27,140 nt of DNA from Ramlibacter sp. (lineage in GTDB: Bacteria > Pseudomonadota > Gammaproteobacteria > Burkholderiales > Burkholderiaceae_C). Positions 6,515 to 13,882 of the stretch are shown here, in pieces; positions within the stretch are counted from its first letter, which is position 1; every line of letters starts with the position of its first letter. The stretch lies in assembly GCA_028292185.1 (NCBI GenBank), contig JAQGMT010000276.1, forward strand, positions 1-27,140. The letters are read 5' to 3'. The translations under genes and the position numbers were made by a program. The notes beneath the pieces were generated by a model. That model saw nothing but the letters and a program-made list of their open reading frames with translations, did not search any database and was not told the DNA's origin.

Positions 6515-8221
6515 ATGAATACACCGTGCAGCTTGCTCAACGCGCATGTCCTGCGATGGCTGGCTTTGCTCGCGCTGGCATTCGCGGCCGCCGGCGCCAG
6601 TGCCCAAGCCGATCCGCCGGCGCGCGTGGCCGCATTGAGCAACACCGAAGGCACGGTGGCCTTCGCGGCGGCCGGTGAAACCGAATGGTCGGACGCGGCC
6701 TTCAACCGGCCGATCACGCGCGGTGACCGCCTGTGGACCGATCCGGGATCACGTGCGCAAGTGCACCTCGGCTCCGCCGCCCTGCACCTGGCCAGCCAGA
6801 CCTTCGTCGAGGTGATGGCGCTGGACGACGACGTGCTGCAACTCACGTTGAACGAAGGCACATTGAACGCGCGTGTGCGCCAGCTCGAAGGCGGCGAGAA
6901 TTTTGAAGTGACGACGCCGCAGCTCGCGTTTCGCGCCACCCAGCCGGGCGACTACCGCATCGACGTGGATCGGACCGCCGGCTATACGCGTGTCGCGGTG
7001 CGCAGCGGCGTCGCAATGATCTACGGCGCGGGTGTCGGCGTCATGCAGTTGCGCGCCGGCCAGCAGATGGCTTTCGCCGGCCGCGACCTGGCGGCGGTGG
7101 CGGTGCCGTCCCCGGTGGAAGACGCTTTCGATCGCTGGGCCGCCGATCGCAATCGCGCCGAAGACCAGTCGATCAGCGCACGCTACGTGCCGCGCGAAGT
7201 GGTCGGCTACCAGGCGCTGGACGCCAATGGCGCGTGGTCGCAAGACGCGACCTACGGCCCGGTCTGGTATCCCAACCTCACCGTCGCCGACTGGGCGCCG
7301 TACCGCTACGGACGTTGGGAATGGATCGCTCCCTGGGGCTGGACCTGGATCGACGAAGCACGCTGGGGCTTCGCGCCGTTCCACTACGGACGCTGGGCGC
7401 AGATCGGATCGCGCTGGGCCTGGGTGCCGGGGCGCATCGACCGGCATCCGGTGTACTCGCCGGCCCTGGTGGCATTTGTCGGCGGCGCCGGCGCCAACTG
7501 GAATCTTTCGCTCGCATCCGGTCCGGGCATCGGCTGGTTTCCGCTCGCACCGGGCGAAGCATGGCGCCCGCCTTACCGGGCGAGCACCGTCTATCTGCGC
7601 AGCGCCAATCGCAATGCGGTGTTCAACAACAGTGGCGGGTTCTTCTTCCAGCGCCGGCCCGAGGCCATCACCGCGGTGCGGGTCGAGGACTTCAACCGCG
7701 GCGTGCCGGTGCATCAGCATTGGAGCCGTGTGAGCGGGGCGGAGGTGTCGCGCCTGCAGATCAATGCGCAGCCGGTGTTGCCCCGGCCGCAGCGCTTCGC
7801 CGATCCGGCGCGCACCGGGCAAGCTCGCCCGCAGCCGCAGATGCAATTCGTGGCGCCGCTTCGGCCCGGCGCGCCACAGCGGCAGCCGCAACGGGTACAG
7901 GACGTTGCGCCGGCCCGCGTAGCGCCGCAGTCCCGGCCGCCAGCGCAGCAACGCATGCAGCCCCTGCAGCAGCAAGAGCGCGTGCGCCGTGATCAACAAG
8001 TGCGGCAAGTCCAGCAATTCCAGCCGCAGCGTGCGCCCCGGCGCGAGCCGCAGGTGCAGGTGCAGCCGCAGGTGCAGCAACGCGCCGCCGCGCCGCAGCG
8101 TCAACTACCGCGCCAGGCTGCGCAGGCGCCGGTGCACCGGCGGGAGCGCAATGCGCAGCCCGCCGAGCGCGCCACGCAAGGCGACGGCGTTCGCGGCCAA
8201 GGCCGCGGGCGCTTCAGTTGA
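6515..8221 (+). CDS. Exported FecR-domain/DUF6600-like protein with Gln-Pro-Arg-rich tail (paralogue of the preceding gene)
   Basis: 568 residues, clearly a tandem duplicate of the gene before it. The signal peptide ends near Ala30 (LALLALAFAAAGASA). The FecR-like domain (about 38-175) and tryptophan-rich DUF6600-like block (about 215-325) align almost residue for residue with the neighbour: both have YVPREVVGYQ, APWGWTWID and SRWAWVPGR. After about residue 400 the two diverge completely: here the tail is rich in Gln, Pro, Arg and Val, with QVQVQPQVQQR-type repeats and no heptads, so disordered instead of coiled coil. The 19-nt gap suggests co-transcription; GAGG lies about 11 nt before the ATG. 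The 3' end overlaps the stop of a small convergent gene by 8 bp. The conserved heads with different tails suggest the same ligand or fold displayed on different spacers. Molecular function unknown. Confidence 0.85.
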   Translation: MNTPCSLLNAHVLRWLALLALAFAAAGASAQADPPARVAALSNTEGTVAFAAAGETEWSDAAFNRPITRGDRLWTDPGSRAQVHLGSAALHLASQTFVEVMALDDDVLQLTLNEGTLNARVRQLEGGENFEVTTPQLAFRATQPGDYRIDVDRTAGYTRVAVRSGVAMIYGAGVGVMQLRAGQQMAFAGRDLAAVAVPSPVEDAFDRWAADRNRAEDQSISARYVPREVVGYQALDANGAWSQDATYGPVWYPNLTVADWAPYRYGRWEWIAPWGWTWIDEARWGFAPFHYGRWAQIGSRWAWVPGRIDRHPVYSPALVAFVGGAGANWNLSLASGPGIGWFPLAPGEAWRPPYRASTVYLRSANRNAVFNNSGGFFFQRRPEAITAVRVEDFNRGVPVHQHWSRVSGAEVSRLQINAQPVLPRPQRFADPARTGQARPQPQMQFVAPLRPGAPQRQPQRVQDVAPARVAPQSRPPAQQRMQPLQQQERVRRDQQVRQVQQFQPQRAPRREPQVQVQPQVQQRAAAPQRQLPRQAAQAPVHRRERNAQPAERATQGDGVRGQGRGRFS

Positions 8222-8471
8222 CGGATTCGGGAAACGAGCGGACGACGGGAGTCGAGTCTTCTTCGGGCGGCAGGTAGACCGTGGTGCGGTCGATCTTGGC
8301 GTCGTAGGCGGCCAGTTCGGCGCTGGCGCTGCGGATGACAGCGCGGTCCAACGGATGGCATTGGCGCTGGCTCAATCGACTGAGTTCCTCGGAGCGGTCG
8401 ATCATTTCTCGCACACCCGCGGGGTCCATCATCAGCGCAAAGGGATTGCCGGCCGTTGTTGCTGTTCTCAT
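8214..8471 (-). CDS. Small conserved-looking hypothetical protein (85 aa)
   Basis: 85-residue soluble protein with no signal peptide or membrane segment. It begins MRTATTAGNPFALMMDP and contains a helical segment (VREMIDRSEELSRLSQRQ), a CHPLD turn, then an Ala-rich helix and the end TTVYLPPEED. I have an impression of similar short proteins in Comamonadaceae, often starting MRTATTAGNPFALMMDPE, but cannot assign a function. A good AGGAG sits 8 nt before the start, which supports a real gene. It converges with the second FecR/DUF6600 gene, stops overlapping by 8 bp, and diverges from amn across a 166-bp gap. Confidence 0.7.
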   Translation of the reverse strand: MRTATTAGNPFALMMDPAGVREMIDRSEELSRLSQRQCHPLDRAVIRSASAELAAYDAKIDRTTVYLPPEEDSTPVVRSFPESVN

Positions 8472-8540
8472 TCGCTCAACTCCTGTGATTTTTTGGAAGG
8501 GACGTTTCGGATGGAGAGACTGTGGCCGCAGGCTCGCGTT

Positions 8541-8565
8541 TGTAACGTCAGGTGGTTTCGTTACA
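8541..8565. promoter_or_regulatory. Inverted repeat TGTAACG-N11-CGTTACA in a divergent promoter region
   Basis: Perfect 7-bp arms (8541-8547 and 8559-8565) separated by 11 bp, between the 85-aa gene (minus) and amn (plus). Arm length and spacing fit a dimeric regulator contacting two major grooves about two helical turns apart. One half-site, CGTTACA, recurs at 20799-20805 upstream of the 77-codon ORF. The regulator is unknown. The rest of 8472-8637 shows no gene. Confidence 0.45.
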
Positions 8566-8637
8566 CCTTGTAGGACGCTTTCTCACGCGTCTGCAGTGCC
8601 GGGCAGGGCCTTCTTCGCGCGTTGCACAATCGCTGTC

Positions 8638-10131
8638 ATGCCTTACCTGCCTCCCTTTATCGCACCGAGCCGGCACACCGAGCCGGAATCCGCGTTGGCA
8701 CAGGTGCGCGCCATCTATTCGCAGCAGATCGACCACCTGCGCAGCGCGATGCAGCGCTTCGTCGCGGGCGAGGCCTTGCCCGGGCATGTGCGCGCGTGCT
8801 ATCCCTTCGTGCGCATCCATACCGACACGGTGGTGCGGCAGAACGCGCTGGAGAATTCGGGCTTGAGCTATGGCTTCGTCGCCACCGCAGGCCGTTTCGA
8901 AACGACGTTGACGCGGCCCGACTTGTACGGCAGCTACTACCTGGAGCAATTCCGGTTGCTGCGGCAAAACCACGGCGTGGAGCTGGAAGTGGGCACAAGC
9001 ACACAACCCATTCCCGTGCATTTCTCGTTCGCCGAGAACGACCACATCGAAGGCACCCTCAGTCCCGAACGCCGCCTTTTGATGCGTGATGCCTTCGACC
9101 TGCCCGACCTCGGTTCGATGGACGACGGCATCGCCAACGGCACCTGGCAAGCCCGGCCCGGCGAGGCGCAGCCCCTTTCCCTGTTCACCGCGGCCCGGGT
9201 CGATTACTCGCTGCATCGGCTGCGCCACTACACCGGCACCGCGCCCGACTGGTTCCAGAACTTCGTGTTGTTCACCAACTATCAGTTCTACATCGACGAA
9301 TTCGTGCGCCTCGGCCATGAGGAGATGGCCAACCCCGACAGCCCGTACACCGCGTTTGTCGAGCCGGGCAACGTGGTGACGTGGCGGGCCGGGGCCGGCG
9401 CGCCGCCCGGTGCCAACCACGGCTCGGTGCCCCCGCGCTTGCCGCAGATGCCCGCTTACCACCTGATGCGCGCCGACCATGGCGGCATCACGATGGTGAA
9501 CATCGGCGTCGGTCCGGCGAACGCGAAGACGATCACCGACCACATCGCCGTGCTGCGCCCGCACGCGTGGATGATGCTCGGACATTGCGCGGGCCTGCGC
9601 AACAGCCAGCAATTGGGCGACTACGTGCTGGCCCACGCCTACGTGCGCGAGGACCACGTGCTCGATGAGGACCTGCCGCTGTGGGTGCCGATCCCCGCGC
9701 TGGCCGAGATCCAGTTGGCGCTGGAGCAAGCCGTGGCCGACGTGACGCAATGCAAGGGCGCTGACCTGAAGCGCATCATGCGCACGGGCACGGTGGCGAG
9801 CACCGACAACCGCAACTGGGAACTGCTGCCCGGCAACCAGCCGCAGCGCCGATTCAGCCAGAGCCGCGCGGTCGCCCTGGACATGGAAAGCGCCACCATC
9901 GCGGCCAACGGCTTTCGCTTTCGTGTGCCTTATGGAACGCTGCTGTGCGTCAGCGACAAACCGCTGCACGGCGACATCAAGCTGCCCGGCATGGCCAACC
10001 AGTTCTACCGCGAGCGAGTCGACCAGCACCTTCGCATCGGCATGCGCGCGATCGAGATCCTGCGCGCCGAAGGCAGCCAGCGGCTGCACAGCCGCAAGCT
10101 GCGCAGCTTCGACGAAGTCGCTTTCCAGTAA
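8638..10131 (+). CDS. amn: AMP nucleosidase
   Basis: 497 residues. Hydrolyses AMP to adenine and ribose 5-phosphate, draining the adenylate pool. The N-terminal half (to about residue 190) carries the Amn-specific regulatory domain with RACYPFVRI and SYGFVATAGRFETTLTRP. The C-terminal half is a nucleoside-phosphorylase/hydrolase fold: HGGITMVNIGVGPANAKTITDHIAVLRPHAWMMLGHCAGLR, then ALDMESATIAANGFRFRVPYGTLLCVSDKPLHGD, with the Glu of DMES and Asp of SDKP in the usual catalytic and base-binding places. The length agrees with E. coli Amn (484). The ATG at 8638 is where the family's N-terminus begins; an open frame further upstream has no matching sequence. The psd gene lies end to end on the other strand, with the TAA and the opposite TGA directly adjacent. 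Confidence 0.93.
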   Translation: MPYLPPFIAPSRHTEPESALAQVRAIYSQQIDHLRSAMQRFVAGEALPGHVRACYPFVRIHTDTVVRQNALENSGLSYGFVATAGRFETTLTRPDLYGSYYLEQFRLLRQNHGVELEVGTSTQPIPVHFSFAENDHIEGTLSPERRLLMRDAFDLPDLGSMDDGIANGTWQARPGEAQPLSLFTAARVDYSLHRLRHYTGTAPDWFQNFVLFTNYQFYIDEFVRLGHEEMANPDSPYTAFVEPGNVVTWRAGAGAPPGANHGSVPPRLPQMPAYHLMRADHGGITMVNIGVGPANAKTITDHIAVLRPHAWMMLGHCAGLRNSQQLGDYVLAHAYVREDHVLDEDLPLWVPIPALAEIQLALEQAVADVTQCKGADLKRIMRTGTVASTDNRNWELLPGNQPQRRFSQSRAVALDMESATIAANGFRFRVPYGTLLCVSDKPLHGDIKLPGMANQFYRERVDQHLRIGMRAIEILRAEGSQRLHSRKLRSFDEVAFQ

Positions 10132-10995
10132 TCAAGCGCGCGGCGGCGACGACCATGCCGCGGCCATCGGTTCGCCGAGGCGCACCGGCCGCGTCGCGGA
10201 CCAGTCGGCAACGAAGGTGACGACGTTCTTCGGGAACAGCATCACCACCGTCGATCCCAGAAGAAAGCGGCCCATCTCGGCGCCTTTGGCCAAGGTGATG
10301 TTCTCGCGGTCGTAGCGCCACTCACGCATGGCGCGCGTGCGCGGTGGATTCACCACGCCGTGCCAGACCGTGGCGACACTGCCGACGATGGTCGCGCCGA
10401 CCAGCACATTCACGAACGGCCCGTAGGCGGTGTCGAACACGCAGACCACCCGCTCGTTGCGTGCGAACAGGCTGGGCACGTGGCGCGCGGTGAGCGGATT
10501 CACCGAGAACAGGTCGCCCGGCACATAGATCATTCGGGTCAGCCGCCCATCGCAAGGCATGTGGATGCGGTGATAGTCCTTGGGCGCCAGATACAAAGTC
10601 GCGAAGTGGCCATGGTCGAATCGGTGTGCGAGCGACTGGTCGCCGCCGACCAGCGCGCGCGTCGAGTAGCTGTGGCCCTTGGCCTGGAAGATCTGGTCGT
10701 GCTTGATCGGCCCGAACTGGCTGATTGCCGCATCGACGGGACACACGAACGCCGAGTCGGCGATCGGTCGCGCGCCCTGGCGCAGGGCGCGCGTGAAGAA
10801 TTCGTTGAAGCTGGGGTAGCTTTCGATGCGCGGATCGGCCGCTTCGCTCATGTCGACGCCGTAGTGGGCGACGAATTTGCGGATGAGGGCGTGCGTCAGG
10901 GCGCCGCCGTGCAACTCGGCCACTTTGCCGGCCAGCTGGGTCAGCAGCCGCTTGGGAAGCAGGTATTGCGGCGCGACTGCCAGGCGGTTGGGCAT
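10132..10995 (-). CDS. psd: Phosphatidylserine decarboxylase proenzyme
   Basis: 287 residues. Pyruvoyl-dependent inner-membrane enzyme that turns phosphatidylserine into phosphatidylethanolamine. The self-cleavage motif LGST is at 246-249. Cleavage before Ser248 gives a short alpha chain with the pyruvoyl group and a long beta chain. Other landmarks are YPSFNEFFTRAL near residue 65, the PVDA stretch with its conserved Asp, KDYHRIHMP, and PKNVV after the cleavage site. The start MPNRLAVAPQYLLPKR is the family's normal N-terminus; the frame stays open upstream, but that part overlaps the divergent ohr region and looks non-coding. Shine-Dalgarno is weak. It ends immediately against the amn stop. 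Confidence 0.95.
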   Translation of the reverse strand: MPNRLAVAPQYLLPKRLLTQLAGKVAELHGGALTHALIRKFVAHYGVDMSEAADPRIESYPSFNEFFTRALRQGARPIADSAFVCPVDAAISQFGPIKHDQIFQAKGHSYSTRALVGGDQSLAHRFDHGHFATLYLAPKDYHRIHMPCDGRLTRMIYVPGDLFSVNPLTARHVPSLFARNERVVCVFDTAYGPFVNVLVGATIVGSVATVWHGVVNPPRTRAMREWRYDRENITLAKGAEMGRFLLGSTVVMLFPKNVVTFVADWSATRPVRLGEPMAAAWSSPPRA

Positions 10996-11125
10996 GTGAA
11001 ACCAGTTGAAGGAAACGAAAATTCTAGCGACTGCCGGCCGGCGCAGCTCTTGGGTGCCGCTGCGACACAATAATGCCCCGCCACCAACGCCGCGGGATCT
11101 CAACCGCAACCATGCAAGGATCAAC

Positions 11126-11545
11126 ATGACACAGCTCGAAAAAGTGATGTACACCGCCAAGACCCACACCACCGGGGGCCGGGCCGACGGCGTGGCGCGC
11201 AGTGACGACGGCCGACTCGATGTCCGGCTCTCGCCACCCGGCCAGCCCGGCGACGGCACCAATCCCGAGCAGCTGTTCGCCGCCGGTTATTCGGCGTGCT
11301 TCATCGGCGCGATCAAAGCCGTTGCCGGCAAGATGAAGGTGACGCTGCCCGCCGGCCTCGCCGTCGATGCGGAAGTAGACCTCGGCCCGATTCCGAATGC
11401 CTACGGCATCGCGGCGCGCCTGAACGTGAGCATGCCGGGCATGGACCGCGCGCAGGCGCAAGCGGTGCTGGATGCCGCACACCAGGTCTGCCCGTACTCC
11501 AACGCCACGCGCGGCAACATCGACGTCGCGATCAAGCTGGTCTGA
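11126..11545 (+). CDS. ohr: Organic hydroperoxide reductase (Ohr family)
   Basis: 139-residue OsmC/Ohr-fold thiol peroxidase that reduces organic and fatty-acid hydroperoxides, normally recharged by lipoylated proteins. The two catalytic cysteines are present: Cys58 (AAGYSACFIGAI) and Cys122 (HQVCPYSNATRGN). NPEQLFAAGYSACF and CPYSNATRGN are signatures of the Ohr branch rather than OsmC. The N-terminal MYTAKTHTTGGRADG is also typical. The ATG at 11126 has AAGGA 5 nt upstream. The gap to the divergent psd (10996-11125) shows no clear OhrR operator, and no ohrR regulator gene is adjacent, which is unusual for ohr. Confidence 0.93.
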   Translation: MTQLEKVMYTAKTHTTGGRADGVARSDDGRLDVRLSPPGQPGDGTNPEQLFAAGYSACFIGAIKAVAGKMKVTLPAGLAVDAEVDLGPIPNAYGIAARLNVSMPGMDRAQAQAVLDAAHQVCPYSNATRGNIDVAIKLV

Positions 11546-11555
11546 GCCTTTCCGC

Positions 11556-11569
11556 TTGACCTGGGTCAA
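11556..11569. promoter_or_regulatory. FNR/ANR-like palindrome before the phosphatase-kinase operon
   Basis: TTGACCTGGGTCAA, a perfect palindromic-arm site (TTGACC-TG-GGTCAA), matching the FNR-type half-site TTGAC on both sides. Its centre is about 69 bp before the ATG of the metallophosphoesterase, a reasonable place for an activator. It sits inside a longer imperfect hairpin (11552-11574, CCGCT..AGCGG flanks) right after the ohr stop. The hairpin lacks a U tract, so a terminator reading is less likely. Confidence 0.55.
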
Positions 11570-11631
11570 AGCGGCGGATCTTCGGGCCAGGGCGCCGCGA
11601 TCGTGTTCGTGGATGATCGAGGTCCACGTCC

Positions 11632-12381
11632 ATGAAACTCGCTGTCTTGTCCGACCTGCATGCGAACCGGCAAGCGCTCGATGCCTGCCTGGCGGATGCG
11701 CACGCGCGCGGCGCCACCCAATACGCGGTGCTGGGTGACCTGGTCGGCTACGGCGGCGAGCCCGGCGCAGTGCTCGACACCGTCATCGACCTGGCCCAGC
11801 GCGGCGCCTGGCTGGTGCGCGGCAACCACGATGCGGCCGCGCTCGATCCGCCGCCGGCGAGTGCGGGTGGCGACTACGCCAGCGCGGCCTGGACCGCTTC
11901 GCAGCTGAGCGCCGCGCAGCGGAAATTTCTCATCGAGCTGCCCTTGGTGGCGCGTTCGGACTTCATGCTGTTCGTGCACGCGAGCGCGAATGAACCGGCG
12001 CGCTGGCACTACGTGAACAACCCCATCACGGCGCGGGCCAGCCTGGACGCCGCGAGCGCCCAGGGCGCCACGCACGTTTTCGCGGGCCACGTGCACGAGC
12101 AGAGATTGTTCTATCAAGGGGCCGGCCGCACCCCGATGGCCTTCGACCCCACGGCCGGTGTCGCGATCCCGGTGCCCCGGCATCGGCGTTGGCACGCCAC
12201 CGTCGGCTCCGTGGGCCAGCCGCGCGATGGCCGCATCGACGCGATGTATGCGCTGTTCGACACGCTGACCCTGCAGCTGACCTTCCTGCGCGTGCCCTAC
12301 GACCACGCGGCGGCTGCCCAGGCGATCCGCGCCGCCGGCCTGCCCGCGTTCTACGCCCAGCGCCTGGCGTCCGGACAATAA
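11632..12381 (+). CDS. Calcineurin-like metallophosphoesterase (possible partner phosphatase)
   Basis: 249 residues with the complete dinuclear-metal phosphoesterase signature: SDLHAN (Asp8, His10), GDLVGYG (Asp36), GNHD (Asn65, His66), FVHAS (His116) and GHVH (His153, His155). Spacing fits the compact YfcE/MJ0936-like branch, whose members cleave phosphodiesters, nucleotides or phosphoproteins; the substrate cannot be read from sequence. It is followed after 10 nt by a Ser/Thr kinase-universal stress fusion, so they are probably co-transcribed. That context makes a phosphoprotein phosphatase opposing the kinase attractive, but this is inference. The ATG at 11632 begins directly with the strand leading into the first metal motif, so the start is well fixed. 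It is cytoplasmic, with no signal peptide. Confidence 0.88.
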   Translation: MKLAVLSDLHANRQALDACLADAHARGATQYAVLGDLVGYGGEPGAVLDTVIDLAQRGAWLVRGNHDAAALDPPPASAGGDYASAAWTASQLSAAQRKFLIELPLVARSDFMLFVHASANEPARWHYVNNPITARASLDAASAQGATHVFAGHVHEQRLFYQGAGRTPMAFDPTAGVAIPVPRHRRWHATVGSVGQPRDGRIDAMYALFDTLTLQLTFLRVPYDHAAAAQAIRAAGLPAFYAQRLASGQ

Positions 12382-12391
12382 GCGCGACCCG

Positions 12392-13882
12392 ATGAAACTG
12401 ATGACGCCCGGAACCGAGCTCGACGGATTCCTCATCGGCGACTGCCTGCACGCGGGTGGCATGGCGCACATCTACGCGGTGACCTACGCGCAGCCGGGCC
12501 ACGATCCCGGTTTCCAGATGGTGATGAAAGTCCCGCGCATGACCGCCGGCGACGGCGCGGAAAACATCGTCAGCTTCGAAGTGGAATACCAGATGCTGCA
12601 GGTGCTCAGTGGCGAGCACGTGCCGCGCTTCGTTGCCGCCGGCGACCTGGCGCGCGTGCCTTACCTGGTGATGGAGCGCATCGAAGGCCGCTCCTTGCAG
12701 CAGTGGCTCGATGAGGCCGCGCGCCAGCGCAAGCGGCACACGGCGCAGGAGATCGCGCGCGCTGGAGCGGCCGTCGCGGCCGCCGCGCATGCACTGCATC
12801 AACAGGATGCGGTGCACCTGGATCTCAAGCCGGGCAACGTGATGATCCGGCCCGATGGCCGCGCCGTGCTGCTGGACTTCGGCCTGAGCTGGCACGCCCA
12901 CTATCCGGACCTGCTGGCCGAAGAGACCCGGCTGGCCGTGGGCTCGCCGCCGTGGATGGCGCCGGAGCAAGTCGTCGGCGTGCGTGGCGACCCGCGCAGC
13001 GACGTGTTCGCGATCGGGGTGATGCTCTACGAGCTGGCCACCGGCGAGCTGCCGTTCGGCGATCCGCAAACGCGCGGCGGGCTGCGCCAGCGCATGTGGA
13101 TGGACCCGCGGCCGCCACGCGTGCACGAGCCCGCGACGCCGGCGTGGCTGCAGGAAATCATCCTGCGCTGCCTGGAGCCGGACGCCGCGCTGCGCTATCA
13201 ATCCGCGGCGCAGTTGGCGTTCGAACTGGCGCATCCCGACCAGGTCGCGGTGGGTGAGCGCGGCCTGCGAATCCGTCACACCTCCTGGCTGGCTCACCTC
13301 AAGCTTTGGGTCAAGGCCGCCGGCCTGCACTACCACCCGTGCCCGCTGCCCAGCGCGCAGATCGACCAGGTGCCCATCGTGATGGTGGCGGTACCTTGGC
13401 GCGAAGCCACTGACGCAACGCTCTATTCGCTGCGCCGCGCGACCTCGCGTTCGCTGGGCGTGCGTCCCGGCGCGCGCCTGGCCTGTGTCACCGTTGTTGC
13501 GCCGGGCGATAACGACACCACCCGTGCCCAGGCCAGCGAGGTCGCCGTGCATCGCTTGCAGCTCGAGCGGCTGCACCAATGGTCGCAGGGCCTGGACTTG
13601 CAGCTGCACCAGGTTTCCTTTCATGTGCTGGAGTCCAGCGACGTGGCCGGCGCACTGATGCAGTACGCGAAAGCCAACGACGTGGCCTTGATGATCCTCG
13701 GCACCGCGACGCACGGCCTGAAATTGCAGCGGCTGATTGCCACCGTGCCCATGCGCGTTGCGATGGATCCGCCTTGCAGCGTGATGCTGGTCAAGCCGGC
13801 CTTGCCGTTCGAACGGCTCGCTTGCTCTGCCGGCGCGTCCGCAGCGGCGACAATGGGCGATGCCATCGTCCCACCCTTATGA
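12392..13882 (+). CDS. Ser/Thr protein kinase fused to a universal stress protein domain
   Basis: 496 residues. Hanks-type kinase at about 12-285: glycine-loop-like LHAGGMAHIY (19-28), Lys46 in VMKV, catalytic loop HLDLKPGN (142-149) with Asp144, DFG 162-164, APE 190-192 and a C-lobe DVFAIGVMLYELATGELPF. The loop reads HLD rather than HRD, so it is a non-RD kinase whose activation segment may not need phosphorylation. A linker leads to a UspA-like domain at about 326-470 (VPIVMVAVPWREA to SVMLVKP). Its nucleotide motif is degenerate (GTATHG.. ending AT instead of G-x2-G-x9-GS), so ATP binding there is doubtful. No membrane segment, so cytoplasmic, unlike PknB types with external sensors. This architecture is known in Burkholderiales as a kinase/universal stress bifunctional protein. 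It lies 10 nt after the phosphoesterase and overlaps the next kinase gene by 23 nt. Confidence 0.9.
   Translation: MKLMTPGTELDGFLIGDCLHAGGMAHIYAVTYAQPGHDPGFQMVMKVPRMTAGDGAENIVSFEVEYQMLQVLSGEHVPRFVAAGDLARVPYLVMERIEGRSLQQWLDEAARQRKRHTAQEIARAGAAVAAAAHALHQQDAVHLDLKPGNVMIRPDGRAVLLDFGLSWHAHYPDLLAEETRLAVGSPPWMAPEQVVGVRGDPRSDVFAIGVMLYELATGELPFGDPQTRGGLRQRMWMDPRPPRVHEPATPAWLQEIILRCLEPDAALRYQSAAQLAFELAHPDQVAVGERGLRIRHTSWLAHLKLWVKAAGLHYHPCPLPSAQIDQVPIVMVAVPWREATDATLYSLRRATSRSLGVRPGARLACVTVVAPGDNDTTRAQASEVAVHRLQLERLHQWSQGLDLQLHQVSFHVLESSDVAGALMQYAKANDVALMILGTATHGLKLQRLIATVPMRVAMDPPCSVMLVKPALPFERLACSAGASAAATMGDAIVPPL

Noticed and set aside
12026..13714. A 562-codon minus-strand frame opposite the kinase/Usp gene
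   Set aside because: Antisense to intact kinase motifs, with no start context or recognisable family.
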